Counted from the first letter of the stretch, positions 9,482 through 18,769 are shown. The stretch is DNA of 22,052 nt from Mesotaenium endlicherianum (GCA_009602735.1 WELA01010100.1:1036356-1058407), one strand, 5' to 3'. The notes: generated by a model not told the origin, from the sequence alone. A program made the numbers and translations.

Positions 9482-10893
9482 GTATTTATCTGTTCCATTA
9501 CAACCTATGTGCACGAATTTAGAGTACATTTACTGCATTCCATTGCTTATAGTCCATTTATTGTCCACATCATTTGCATATGGGATGGGAGGGAGGACGG
9601 GGGGGGTGTGTGGCGGTGGTACACACACACACACACACACACACATACACACGCACGCACGCACCCACGCGCACACACACACATACACACACACACGCGC
9701 GCACGCACGCACACACCCACAAACACACAGACACACGCACGCACGCACACACACACACTCGCACACACACATACACACACACATTGACTATTTGTAACTC
9801 GAGATTTAGGGTTTGGCATTTTGTGTGTGAGGTCTAGGCGTTTGGGTGTTGTACATTTGACTTGCATGCACACACACACACAAACACACACACACACACA
9901 CACACACGCACGCACGCACACACCCACAAACACACACACACACGCACGCACACTCACATACACACACATACACAAACACATTGACTACTAGTAACTCAAG
10001 GTTTAAGGTTTGGGATTTTGTGTGTGAGGTCTAGGCGTTTAGGTGTTGTACATTTGACTTGCATGCACACACACATGCACACACACACACACGCACACAC
10101 ACACCACATGGACTAATTGTAACTCAAGTTTTAGGGTTTGGGGTTTTGTGTGTGAGGTCTAGACGTTTGGGTGTTGTACATTTGACTTGCATGCACACAC
10201 ACACACGCACACACCCACAAACACACACACACACACACACGCACGCACACACGCACACACCCACAAAAACACACACACACACACACACACACATACACAC
10301 ACAAACACATTAACTACTTGTTAACTCATGGTTCAGGGTTTAGGGTTTTTTGTGTGAGGATTAGACGTTTGGGTGTTGTACATTTGACTTGCATGCACAC
10401 ACACACACACCCACACACCCACAAACACATACACACACACACACATATACGCACGCACGCACGCACGCACGCACGCACACACTCACAAACACACACACAC
10501 ACACACGCACGCACACACACACATACACACACAAACACATTGACTACTTGTAACTCAAGATTTAGGGTTTGGGATTTTGTGTGTGAGGTTTAGACGTTAA
10601 AGTGTTGTACATTTGACTTGCATGCACACACACACGCACACACCCACAAACACACACACACACACGCACGCACGCACACACCACATACACACACACACGC
10701 ACGCACACACACATACACACACACACGCACGCACACATACACACACACATTGGCTACTTGTAGCTCAAGTTTTAGGGTATGGGATTTTGTGTGTGAGATC
10801 TAGGCACACATACACACACACATACACACACAAACTTCTACACACACATTGAGACATTGTGTTCAATGTTGGGTGAGTGTTATTACTTTGCAG
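9482..10893 (+). other. hAT transposase intron filled by CA-repeat satellite
   Basis: The donor is GAG|GTATTTATC at 9482 and the acceptor is TTACTTTGCAG|ATCAC at 10893, both phase 0. The transposase reading frame resumes directly after the acceptor (ITEFVGRSPKR). The 1,412-nt intron is mostly the tandem CA array described separately. Confidence 0.75.
9616..10858 (+). repeat. Composite satellite: (CA)n tracts plus conserved 90-bp spacer
   Basis: Long alternating (CA)/(CG-CA) tracts of about 40 to 140 bp are separated by a conserved spacer. The spacer runs from ACATTGACTACTTGTAACTC to GTACATTTGACTTGCATGCA. Copies start near 9779, 9979, 10107, 10307 and 10538, and a truncated sixth starts near 10748. 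The period is roughly 130 to 230 bp depending on CA length. Each spacer contains TTTAGGG- and TTTGGG-like words and a TTTTGTGTGTGAGG block that could pair with the CA tracts. Open frames here (strings of His-Thr or Cys-Val) are artefacts. Confidence 0.92.
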
Positions 10894-12056
10894 ATCACTG
10901 AGTTTGTGGGGCGATCTCCTAAGCGTCTGAACCTTCTCAAGGAGATACAAAAAGAGATGGAGGTTCCGTGTTGAGTCCAAAGCGTTTCTTCTCCGTTCGT
11001 TGGCTGTCAAGAGGGGCTGTTGTGGAACGACTAGGGAGAGTGTTGCTTGCCATCCTTACAATATTGAGGAGTTCTGGAAAGGACAAGTTGTATGCAAGGG
11101 TGTGCAACTGGGAGCTATTATGCTTTTTGAACTTCTTGCGAGATGTCCTTCCAAAGATTGACGTCTTGAACAAGCTTTTCCAAGCTGATCAAGTCAATCT
11201 TGTTGAGATAGGGGCATAAATTGAGCAGCTCATTGACTTCATCAAAGTCAGCTATCTCATTGAAGGAGAAGAATGGGCTGAGGGGAGTACACATTTGAGG
11301 GCATTTCTGCAGGAAACGGTCAATGGTGATAATCCCGTACTTGTGTCTCAGAACTCCCAGGGTGTTCGCATAGAGCATGAGCTGAGCATGTAAAGAGCAA
11401 CAAACCCTAGAGAGCGAGCTAGCTTAGCCTCAGTTAAGGCTGTTGTTGCTCTCTTGAGCGGGAACTAGGTGGATTCCTTCAATGCACGATACGGGGATGT
11501 TGGGTTTTTCAAAAGTGCCAAGCTCTTTGTTCCCTCTCACTATATTGCGGCAGCAGATGGAGGGAGGAAAAAGTGCTTTGAATGGTTTGAAAGATTGATA
11601 GGATCTCTCACAGAGAATGTGACTGATGGGGCTAAGGTCTTGAGGGTCAAGCACTGCCGTGAGCAGTTGCCTGTTTTTGTGTCTTTCATGAGAAGCTTGG
11701 CTGAAGGTCAACCATCTATGGAGGGTGCATGGAGAAGCTTTTCGCAAGGTTCTCAAGCCTTGCGAGAATGTCCAGATATGGTGGCTTTGATGCAGCTCAT
11801 GAGAGTTGTTCCCACCAACACAGCCATGTGTGGGCGGGGATTCAGCAAACAGAACCTCATCAAGACATCAAAGAGGACAGGTCTGAGCAGCGACACTCTG
11901 GCAAAGCTTATGAGGATTTCTCTGACTTCTACAGAGAAAGAGAACTCAAGTGAAGCTCAAGAGGTCGTCGACAATAGAGCGGATGCTTTGTTTGATGCTA
12001 TCTACCAAGCATGGATTGCATTGAAATTACGTAGAGTACAATATTTTATTCATTGA
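10894..12056 (+). pseudogene. hAT transposase, C-terminal exon with dimerisation domain
   Basis: The exon opens with SPKRLNLL and continues to RWLSRG (near 11000), both typical of hAT transposases of the zinc-finger 862/KIAA1586-like kind. A 1-base deletion at about 10967 shifts the frame. In-frame stops then follow at 11217-11219 (TAA), 11391-11393 (TAA) and 11466-11468 (TAG), with coherent coding sequence on either side of each. The last 190 codons (11469-12056) include the C-terminal dimerisation region, with CPDMVALMQL, VVPTNTAMCGRGFSKQNLIK and LAKLMRISL. These fit the family pattern in which this region lines the catalytic core. The frame ends at TGA, 12054-12056. Confidence 0.87.
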
Positions 12057-12609
12057 GATGCAGTGCATTATTCGTCACATGTGGCGATTGTGACTTAGTA
12101 GACATTTATTTTCTGCAAACTATTTATACATTCTTTCTCCACTGCTTTTTTTGTTGTTTATGTATGGCAGCACCATGCGCTTGATTTGTATTGTTTGTGT
12201 CTCATTTACCATCTTATTGTTCGTAATAATTCCTTAAGAGGTTTATGCAAATAACAAAATTTGTGGTCAAGATAAATGTTATAAGATTTAACTTACACTA
12301 CGCAAGCAAAAATAAATATTAATTTGTACGGAGGAAATATCAAAGACCTTCAAATGATTTGACATGTGTGAGCTTGAAGATTTAAGCCCATGCTATCAAA
12401 AAGTCTATTGAAGACCTTTGCCGCCCTCTGCTATCCGTACAATTGTACTTAATTTATCTTTTCGTGAAATAGTATATTTTGGATGTATATGACCGGCACG
12501 AGGATGCCTCTTAAAACCCTTCATTTTAAGTCGGGTGTCGGATGAAATCCAAATATTCAATGCCAGGGTGTTGCCAAAATCCGAGGATTTTGTTGAATCT
12601 TGGGGCCTG

Positions 12610-12617
12610 CTCTTCAC
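12610..12617 (+). repeat. hAT target-site duplication, right copy (CTCTTCAC)
   Basis: This is an exact copy of the 8 bases flanking the left end. It follows directly after the right terminal repeat, which ends GGGGCCTG on the plus strand. Confidence 0.88.
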
Positions 12618-13560
12618 TGCTCGGCTGGGCTCACTCAGTTTTTCACTGAGAGCTTTACTTGTTAAGGCTACTCTTGCTATCAGCAATTTGACAATTGAGA
12701 CTTCTGAGAACTTAGAAACTAACACAGCACTCACCATTTTAAGTGTCTCTCGCACGCTTGTGGCGTTTGACCCAAACCTGTGCTAATCTCCTAACAGATT
12801 CTATTCTGCAGCTCTCTACTTTCTACCTGCGAGATCCTCTCTTGGAAACTCCTGAGGTCTACCCTTTCTATGATACACTTAGGAAGAAATCTTCCAGCGT
12901 CGGCAGAAGCGTGGCGTCTCGGTTCTTCAATGGCCTTGGGAACTCCTTCTTCTTCGTGCTCCCTCTGCTTCTTCAACTTCCTTTGACAACGATGCGAGCC
13001 AGAATAAAGCAGCTTCAGGCCGGACTCGCGCCTTTTACAGGCACCACACATTATCCTCTCTCGAGAATGCCAGTGCTTAGTCACAGTTCTTGCATGCCGT
13101 CCTTAGCAGCTCTCCCATCGTTTAGGACTTGTCATTCTGCATGCATGCATGCATTGGGATTGTCGCGCGTGACTGCTTAGCCTTTCAGCTGACAATCATG
13201 CCTATGTGGCTGGCTAGCAGCGTTTAGAATGGGCGCTCAAGTCATGACTGGCCACATGAGGGTCTTGGCCAAGGTGGCACACAACGCCTCTGCAACATCC
13301 CTGATGTACTTGGCTTAGATAGCCAATTGATCAGTACCTTTCCGGGCACTTGCTGGTTCCCTACCCTTAGCCTTTCGGCTGACTATTCTGCTCAAATCCC
13401 CATCCATGCTTGGGCGTGGGTTTGGCGTGTCGTGACCACTTTGACAGTGATAACGACTTTGAAATGACCGTTGACTGAGATCTCTTGGTCCTTTGGTCGG
13501 TTAGTCAACGCTGACTTTCCGTACCTGGGCGGCCGTGGCTTGCGCTGCGCGTGCGGCACC
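12618..13560. other. Non-coding flank of hAT insertion
   Basis: No convincing gene. The one longer ORF (12743-13180) has no family features and unlikely composition. Small structures include a hairpin CTCAGT-TTTTC-ACTGAG at about 12630-12646, (GCAT)n near 13138-13154, and the word CTTAGCCTTTC(A/G)GCTGAC at both 13176 and 13366. Confidence 0.45.
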
Positions 13561-13587
13561 GCAAGTGAATAGCAGTCGCGACAAGGC

Positions 13588-13808
13588 TCAGTTTACAGTG
13601 GGCAAATCGATAGCGACTTAATTGATTGAAAGGTACGAACCGGTACCAGCAGGTACATTTTCAATTTGAGCCCAATGAAAGTGCTGTTTACAGTGGTCTT
13701 TAGACGCGACGTGATTGATTGAAGTTGGTAAAAAAATTGATTGAACTGCGTGGTTTCAATCAATCAAACTCGGATTTTCAAACCTGCTCTCGAGCAGGTT
13801 TGAGAATC
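13588..13808. repeat. Palindrome-rich patch with nested inverted repeats
   Basis: Two related segments (CAGTTTACAGTGG...ATTGATTGAA near 13588-13630, CTGTTTACAGTGG...ATTGATTGAA near 13685-13722) are followed by an inverted repeat TTGATTGAA (13737-13745) / TTCAATCAA (13755-13763). Next comes a 17-bp-arm palindrome with one mismatch, GATTTTCAAACCTGCTC (13773-13789) / GAGCAGGTTTGAGAATC (13792-13808). This could be the remnant of a foldback element or MITE. I cannot assign target duplications. Confidence 0.65.
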
Positions 13809-14800
13809 TGAGATATGTTTGACCCCTCGAATGACCCCTCCTCGACGATCACTCGATCGACAAGGACTGTCGGTATTAGGTAGGGGATGCAAATAAGGAT
13901 GTACTCGTGGTGTACTTCACTTTTTTCGGCAACGATTTCGGGACGACAAGGAGTAGATAAAAATTACAGCGTTCACCAAGTTTCTACGCTTAACATTTGT
14001 CTGAACCCATCACATATGTATACTGTTATCCCTCCCTCGCTATTTGAAAATGCCAATACAATAGTTTCTATTGCATGAGCAGGCTATGGTGTATTTATGT
14101 TCGCGGCTGTTCGCGGCTGCATGGTGAGGGTATGTGAGGTTTCGGCACCCAAAGTTCATTTTTTAAGTGCAAGATGCACGATGCACGATGTTAAAATATG
14201 ATTTGTGAGGTCTGACCGAGCCCGGAAATTACGCGGAGACGAAGCGCGACATTATGTGGAGGGGATTTTTACCATTTTCCTCAATCATTTTGTGCCTGTG
14301 CACTGTGAACGCTTTTTTGTTTAGCTGTTTAAAACTTGGTCGTCTGTTTTGTCTTCGTCGCTTCGATCTCGTAATTTTTAATTCCGCAATTCGCGTTGAT
14401 CAATTGAGTGCCTATGGCCACTGTAAACTGGGCCTAAGACATGTATGCATCTGTCTTAGCATATAAGTAAAGTTAAAGAAGCAAAAAAAATTATGGCTTA
14501 TTTGCAAATAAGTAAAAGAAGACTATAGTGGAAATCTCTCACGTTGTATTTTAGAACACTAAGTGCCTATCCTCGAAATTCCTGTGGATTTTATATTGTT
14601 ATTTTTTTCTTTTGTTCAATTGTCTCCCTAGCATATATTAGCTCCAAGTTGGCAAACGGGATCTGCTAGCAAGCATTTATTGATTTTTTGCACTGATTTG
14701 CTTGGCCTTTGGCTATGGCTTAAATTTATGAAATAACTATTCAAAGTTCTACTCTAAAAGGTGTGTTGGGTGTTCAATTATGGATATTTTGAAGAAAATT
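13809..14800. other. AT-leaning non-coding stretch
   Basis: No gene is supported. Short ORFs at 13887-14078 and 14254-14466 lack any recognisable feature. A 10-bp direct repeat, TTCGCGGCTG, occurs twice in tandem at about 14099-14118. The remainder is plain AT-rich sequence. Confidence 0.4.
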
Positions 14801-15178
14801 ATGGTCACCATAGGGCTATAATGAAGATGGTTTCATGTGGCGAGTTCATGCTATTGATATTTGTATATCATTCTTGTGTGAACTTAAGTGTGAATAGATG
14901 TTTTAATAATTTGGTTCATGTTCCTTGAAGCTTCTATGGCATTAGAAAAATGACCAACTAGAAATCCATGTGGCAAAAAATAAGAAAAATGTGGTCAACA
15001 TAGGGCTATGACAAAGATGATTTCATGCGGCGAATTCATGCTATTGATATTTGTATATCATTCCCGTGTGGATTCAAATGTGAATAGATATTTTAGTTAC
15101 TTGGTGTATGTTCCTTCAACCTTCTATAGCATTAGAATAATGACCTAGAAGAAATCCATGTGGCAAAAATCAAAGATG
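14801..15178 (+). repeat. Two tandem copies of a 190-bp unit
   Basis: Unit 1 (14801-14990) and unit 2 (14991 to about 15178) align along their whole length at exactly 190-bp offset. They share blocks such as CATAGGGCTAT, TTCATGCTATTGATATTTG, GTGAATAGAT and AATCCATGTGGCAAAAA. Identity by eye is roughly 80-85%. The units carry no ORF and could be part of a longer satellite or a duplicated promoter-like region of the downstream ORF. Confidence 0.88.
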
Positions 15179-15284
15179 TCATTTTAAGGGGTCAAAGTGA
15201 CATGAGTACTTTAGTAAAAGGTGGCAAATTTGGGATGTGTTGGGTGCCAACAATAAAAATGCACCTTCATAGTTATTGAAATAG

Positions 15285-15338
15285 CAAGTATATGAATAAA
15301 AAGTATTTATATACTTTTTATATGAATACTACTTGCCA
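15285..15338. repeat. Imperfect AT-rich hairpin
   Basis: GCAAGTATATGAATAAAAAGTAT (15285-15307) faces ATACTTTTTATATGAATACTACTTGC across a TTAT loop. The core AAAAAGTAT / ATACTTTTT is perfect and the outer part is imperfect. A second inverted repeat follows at 15411-15457 (GAATAGATAAAG against CTTTATCTATCTATTC). Both lie upstream of the ORF at 15502. Confidence 0.7.
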
Positions 15339-15464
15339 AAATCCAAAACCATCTTTTCACAAACCATCTCTCTCAAAAAACTACCACTTGTGTTTCAAGA
15401 TCCTTGTTTTGAATAGATAAAGTAATTAACTTCACTAAGTTCTTTATCTATCTATTCTACCACA

Positions 15465-15515
15465 ATGGTATTCAAGCCAAGCACTTTGCTAGCACGAGAA
15501 GATGGCGGAGTCTAA
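15465..15515 (+). other. Upstream ORF overlapping the 15502 start
   Basis: An ATG at 15465 opens a 16-codon ORF (MVFKPSTLLAREDGGV) ending in TAA at 15513-15515. It overlaps the ATG at 15502 in another frame. If transcribed it would act as an overlapping upstream ORF that lowers translation of the longer frame. It may alternatively be the true start of a gene now broken, because the frame stays open for a further 60 codons beyond the TAA. Confidence 0.35.
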
Positions 15516-16047
15516 AGACAAACAACAAGCTTCTGCACCGGCACTTCAACTTTGGCGACCCCTCCTCCGACACCAACCCCGCAACACGTGCAAAAATATT
15601 TTCCACCACAGGAGCACAACAAGAAAGAACGCAGATCTTGTGGCAGTTGCTGTGGCAAACATGACACCACCGCAAGAAATCCTCGCAAATAAGTGGGCGG
15701 CCTTCCTGATGACCATCCACAACCAAATGGACTTGGCAACTTATGAGACCACCGTGCAAGTACCGAGAGGAGCTATGGTTCATATGGTTGCCCTTATCGC
15801 AAGCAACAACCAAAGTCCAGCCCCCATTTTTGCGCCTCCCCAAGAGCTTATACGAGCAAAAAAACTTATCAAGCCAGGCAAAGTCAACACTTTCAACCTC
15901 AAGAAAGGAGCCAATGTTGTGGTTCTACTAAGTGACGACATTGCCTATCCTTCGTGTTGTCTAAGAGTTATCGTCGACTTGATGACAAGCCTTGAATACT
16001 TTTGCAACAATGAGGTATATTTTGTCTCTGAGGTATTCCACATGTGA
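15502..16047 (+). CDS. Hypothetical protein, 181 residues
   Basis: I do not recognise this protein. The ATG lies in a good plant context (AAGATGG). The N-terminal third is basic and less convincing, since other frames also look open there. From about residue 55 on it reads like a real protein, with hydrophobic blocks NVVVLLSDDIAYPS and CLRVIVDLMTSLEYF. A splice donor candidate ATGAG|GTATAT at 16014 near the end suggests that the last 11 codons may be intronic and the gene may continue. AATAAA at 16083 could serve as polyadenylation signal. It could also be part of an unrecognised transposable element. Confidence 0.4.
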   Translation: MAESKDKQQASAPALQLWRPLLRHQPRNTCKNIFHHRSTTRKNADLVAVAVANMTPPQEILANKWAAFLMTIHNQMDLATYETTVQVPRGAMVHMVALIASNNQSPAPIFAPPQELIRAKKLIKPGKVNTFNLKKGANVVVLLSDDIAYPSCCLRVIVDLMTSLEYFCNNEVYFVSEVFHM

Positions 16048-16099
16048 AATGAATCGACTTACCAAATAGGCGATTAACAATTAATAAAGATCTTTACAT

Positions 16100-16767
16100 C
16101 AGCAAGTAATCTTTATGGATTTTTCGTTAACTGATTAAACGGCAAAAGGACAACACACTAGCAGTGAACAATACTCGTAAATCAAATGCAAGTAAACTAG
16201 CATCAATAATACAATCAGTAAACTCATACATAAGCAAGGTTAGAAGACAGTGCGTATCAATGGCTTCTCGCCCTGGATTCAGATCTCTCTCAGTAAGCTG
16301 TACAAGAGAGTTGGCCTCGTTTCCGAATGCCGAACTCGAGAGCAATGCCTAACATATGTACATGGAATGAGTTTACTGTTCAACGGCCAGTGCGATGGCA
16401 CCGCCTACCCGGGAGTTAACCACGTTGGTAGGACCTCGGTTAACCAAATCCACCGCCATCTCCCATCATCCCGAATCGCCATCCATCGTAGGGATGTCAT
16501 TTGGCCATTCATCTAGCATACCACACTTAGATGCATATCGAGGCAGTTCGCTGCTACCGAGTACGGAAGTCAGCTGGCTGTCAAAGAATGTGTCAGCAAG
16601 CTGACTTAAGCTGACTTCAGCCTGCTGCTTTCGGCTGAGTCATTAAACTGATATTAAATATAAAGTCCAGCAGACTGATTATTAACTAGAGTTCAGCAGG
16701 CTGAACTTATTTAACTAATATATTTAAATGAATATTATATCAACCAATATACTGATTCATTACAATC
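16100..16767 (-). mobile_element. Putative LTR or LTR fragment downstream of polypurine tract
   Basis: On the minus strand the polypurine tract TAAGTTGGAGGGAT is followed at once by TGTAATGAATCAG, as expected where a 3' LTR begins with TG. The following 600 bases are non-coding, with a TATA-like TTTATATTTAATA (about 16660) and a cluster of CAGC/GCTG palindromes. The far end of the LTR is not determined, because its partner copy would lie outside the window or has been lost. The lower limit given here is approximate. Confidence 0.4.
16568..16706. repeat. Cluster of CAGC-NN-GCTG palindromes
   Basis: Five or six related sites lie within 140 bp. They are TCAGCTGGCTG (16570), GTCAGCAAGCTGAC (16592-16605, perfect 6-bp arms), TTCAGCCTGCTG (16616), AGTCCAGCAGACTGA (16665) and GTTCAGCAGGCTGAAC (16691-16706, perfect 7-bp arms), with half-sites between. 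They fall in the putative U3 part of the LTR, so an enhancer role is conceivable but not shown. Confidence 0.65.
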
Positions 16768-16778
16768 CCTCCAACTTA
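16767..16778 (-). other. Polypurine tract (3' copy) of retroelement
   Basis: The minus strand reads TAAGTTGGAGGG, followed two bases later by TG. It lies about 70 bases beyond the stop of the gag-like ORF. An 8-bp-arm hairpin (TGTTGTCG / CGACAACA, 16782-16800) stands directly upstream of it. Such tracts prime plus-strand synthesis in LTR retrotransposons. Confidence 0.6.
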
Positions 16779-16849
16779 TCATGTTGTCGCCTCGACAACA
16801 CTAACACTAATAACAGCGTGCTGTCCCTTCCGTCCCCAGCCTACTGCAA

Positions 16850-18506
16850 TTAGGAGGGAGATGTCCCTGAGGCCCTATACTCAGGGGATCCAGACCTCCT
16901 CCTGTCTTGGGGTCTCCTGAAGCCTGGGGGATCGGCGTAGGGGCCCCGCGGAGAACGCAGTAACTGGGTTGTTTCCTCCTGCACAGTCTGAAACTGAAGG
17001 GAGGCAGCCTTCTCCTGGGCAGCCCTCAAACTGACAGGTACATATACCGGCATCCCCGAAGGATGTTGCATGACGTGAGCTAAGGGTACATGCCCTCTCT
17101 GCGAGGGAGATGCCGGCAGTCCTCTGGCTATTTCTCTAGCAGCCCTCCTGTCTGCCCTGTCTGACTGGGTCTCCTTGCCTGGAGATGGGCTCTGTCCTCT
17201 GGCAGTTCCCAGCCAAGTGATATCCTCCTCTTGAGCGAGTTGCTGCAGGGCCAACCCCGTCTTCTCCCTTACAGGGGATGTGGCAGGTGTCAGGATCACG
17301 GCGGGGCTAGTGTCCTCCTCCTCGCCTTCCTCCTCGTCTTCCTCTGACTCCTCCTCCTCTCCGTCCCCGGGTTCCTCTGAGACTTCTGGGGTCTATTCTG
17401 TCAGCTGCTCCAGTTCTTCCCGAGAAAAATAATATCCCACTGACCTTCCCCTTTTGGGTGCTGGTGGGGGCTGCTGAGTTCGGACCGCATACAGGTCCTT
17501 TTCTCCCTGCTTGCTTGCCCATTTGGCATAAGCGTGCTTCCCTTTTGAGAATGACTCTCGGGCCCTGCTTCTGTCCCCCCGCATTTCTTGGCTCATGCAG
17601 TCTCTGACTCCATCCAATCTTGGGTCCCAAGCCGCAATGTGAGGGGGCAATACTATGTTCCCCTTTAGGTCTGTCAGGAAATCCTCATCCGTCGCCCTGT
17701 CATTCTGCTGGTCCCTCATGTTGATGGTCATCGACCGCCAATCGGTGGGCTTTCTGGAAGAAGGCAGGGTCTGTCCTTTTTAGAGTACAAGGGTACCAGT
17801 GCCCTGCAAAGTCCAGCTGACTGGTTTCCCTGGCCAAGAATTCCCAGCTCCTTCTCTCCACCTCATTATACATGGCCTTGAACCTGTTATGGGATGTAGA
17901 GTCCTTAAAGCTGTCCGCGTCCATGGGGATCATCCTGATGACCCTATCTTCACCCCAGATACCAGGAATCGATACAACCCCTGCTTCGTTCACCTGGGCC
18001 ATTGCCTTGGCCTCTCTGACTGTATACCCTACCATCCTGGCGTAATCGTGGTAGAGGAAGAGCCCCGTGCTGACCTCTATATACTTGTCAAAGTTTTCGG
18101 ATGTCTCCCCTTCCCTCTGGAGGATGTCCTTCTGTGACTCACTGCGACTTCTCTGAGCATACTTGAAGGCCTCCTACAGTAGATTGAAGCCCTTGCCCAG
18201 TACTGTGTAGCGGTAGCTGCTGATTCTCCTCTGCTCTTCTTCAGCCTGCTGCTTCCGCTTCTCCTCAGCTTGCCTCTCCTCCTCTGCTTTCTTGGCCTCC
18301 TCTGCAGCTTTTCTGTCCAGTTCTTCCTGCCTCAGTCTGGCCTGTTCCTCCTCCTCCTTCTTCTTCTGTGCCTCCCGCTGTTGTTGGAGTCGTTGTGATT
18401 CCCGAGCGGAGATGGAGGATGATTCGATGTCTCCACGGAATTGCAAGTATTCTGCATGTGCCTCTTCCGCCCTTCTCTTCCTCTTGAGTTCCGACTTTTG
18501 AGTCAT
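16850..18506 (-). pseudogene. Gag-like coiled-coil ORF of a retroelement, decayed
   Basis: The frame starts at ATG 18506 and ends at TAA 16850, about 550 codons. It is interrupted by in-frame TAG at 18174-18176 and 17393-17395 and by a 1-base insertion in the AAA run near 17751-17753. The parts in order are a long charged coiled coil rich in Glu, Gln, Arg and Lys (18450-18200), a central region with WEFLARE and FAGHWYPC, then LPPHIAAWDPRL and VGYYFSREELEQL. An acidic Glu-rich stretch (about 17390-17310) and a Pro/Arg/Ser-rich tail follow. No CCHC zinc knuckle, protease or RT is visible. Position next to a polypurine tract and LTR-like sequence suggests a Gag-type structural protein, but homology was not tested. 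It may be an extra ORF of the same element as pol. Confidence 0.5.
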
Positions 18507-18709
18507 CCTGCTCAATCATAAACACAATGCAGTTAGTGAAGTCATGATATTTTGCCGCTACTGAGTGCCCTTGATGAAGAGGAACGCGATCGGGAGAGTT
18601 CCTAGTGTGGAATACCTGGTGTGAGTGAATATAAGGGAAAATTGAGTTAGAGAGAAAGTGAGTGTGAGCGCAGGTTGAGTGTGTAATATGGTTATCAGAG
18701 ATTACCACT

Positions 18710-18721
18710 CCCTCCAACTTA
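18710..18721 (-). other. Second polypurine-like TAAGTTGGAGGG
   Basis: This is the same 12-mer as at 16767 and 18770, here followed by AGTGGTAATC. It lies 60 bases downstream (minus strand) of the copy that follows pol. It could be an internal remnant left by a recombination between element ends. Confidence 0.5.
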
Positions 18722-18769
18722 ATTTTAAAGGTGGGCTGCCTGTCACAACTGTCACTAACTGTCACATCC

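Larger units (their letters stand above)
7490..12609 (+). mobile_element. Complete hAT-superfamily transposon (5,120 bp), decayed
   Basis: The left end reads CAGACCCCTCGATTCA. The right end, read on the minus strand, is CAGGCCCCAAGATTCA. They match at 13 of the first 17 bases. A weaker subterminal inverted similarity lies at 7638-7660 and 12547-12569 (16 of 23 by eye). Perfect 8-bp target duplications flank both ends. Inside is one plus-strand transposase gene with hAT motifs, broken by stops and frameshifts, plus a large satellite-filled intron. The ends are well preserved while the gene is dead, so the copy may have been moved by transposase supplied from elsewhere, or may simply have decayed after insertion. 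Confidence 0.85.

Noticed and set aside
9530..10852. Many overlapping ORFs of His-Thr or Cys-Val repeats.
   Set aside because: They are translations of the CA/TG dinucleotide tracts in both directions and have no other coding signal.
9616..10858. Regular alternation of repeat and spacer suggested a CRISPR-like array.
   Set aside because: The variable-length part is a simple CA repeat and the other part is conserved across copies. The genome is eukaryotic and there are no cas genes.
11118..11378. Minus-strand ORF of 86 codons within the transposon.
   Set aside because: It is the antisense of the transposase C-terminal exon, whose plus-strand reading gives clear hAT motifs.
13176..13382. CTTAGCCTTTC(A/G)GCTGAC occurs twice exactly 190 bp apart, the same offset as the tandem repeat at 14801.
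   Set aside because: The sequence between and around the two words does not align, so the equal spacing looks accidental.
18689..18700. TGGTTATCAGAG on the plus strand resembles a primer-binding site complementary to initiator tRNA-Met (usual TGGTATCAGAG).
   Set aside because: It has an extra T and lies on the strand opposite to the pol and gag-like reading direction, so it cannot serve those elements. Probably chance.
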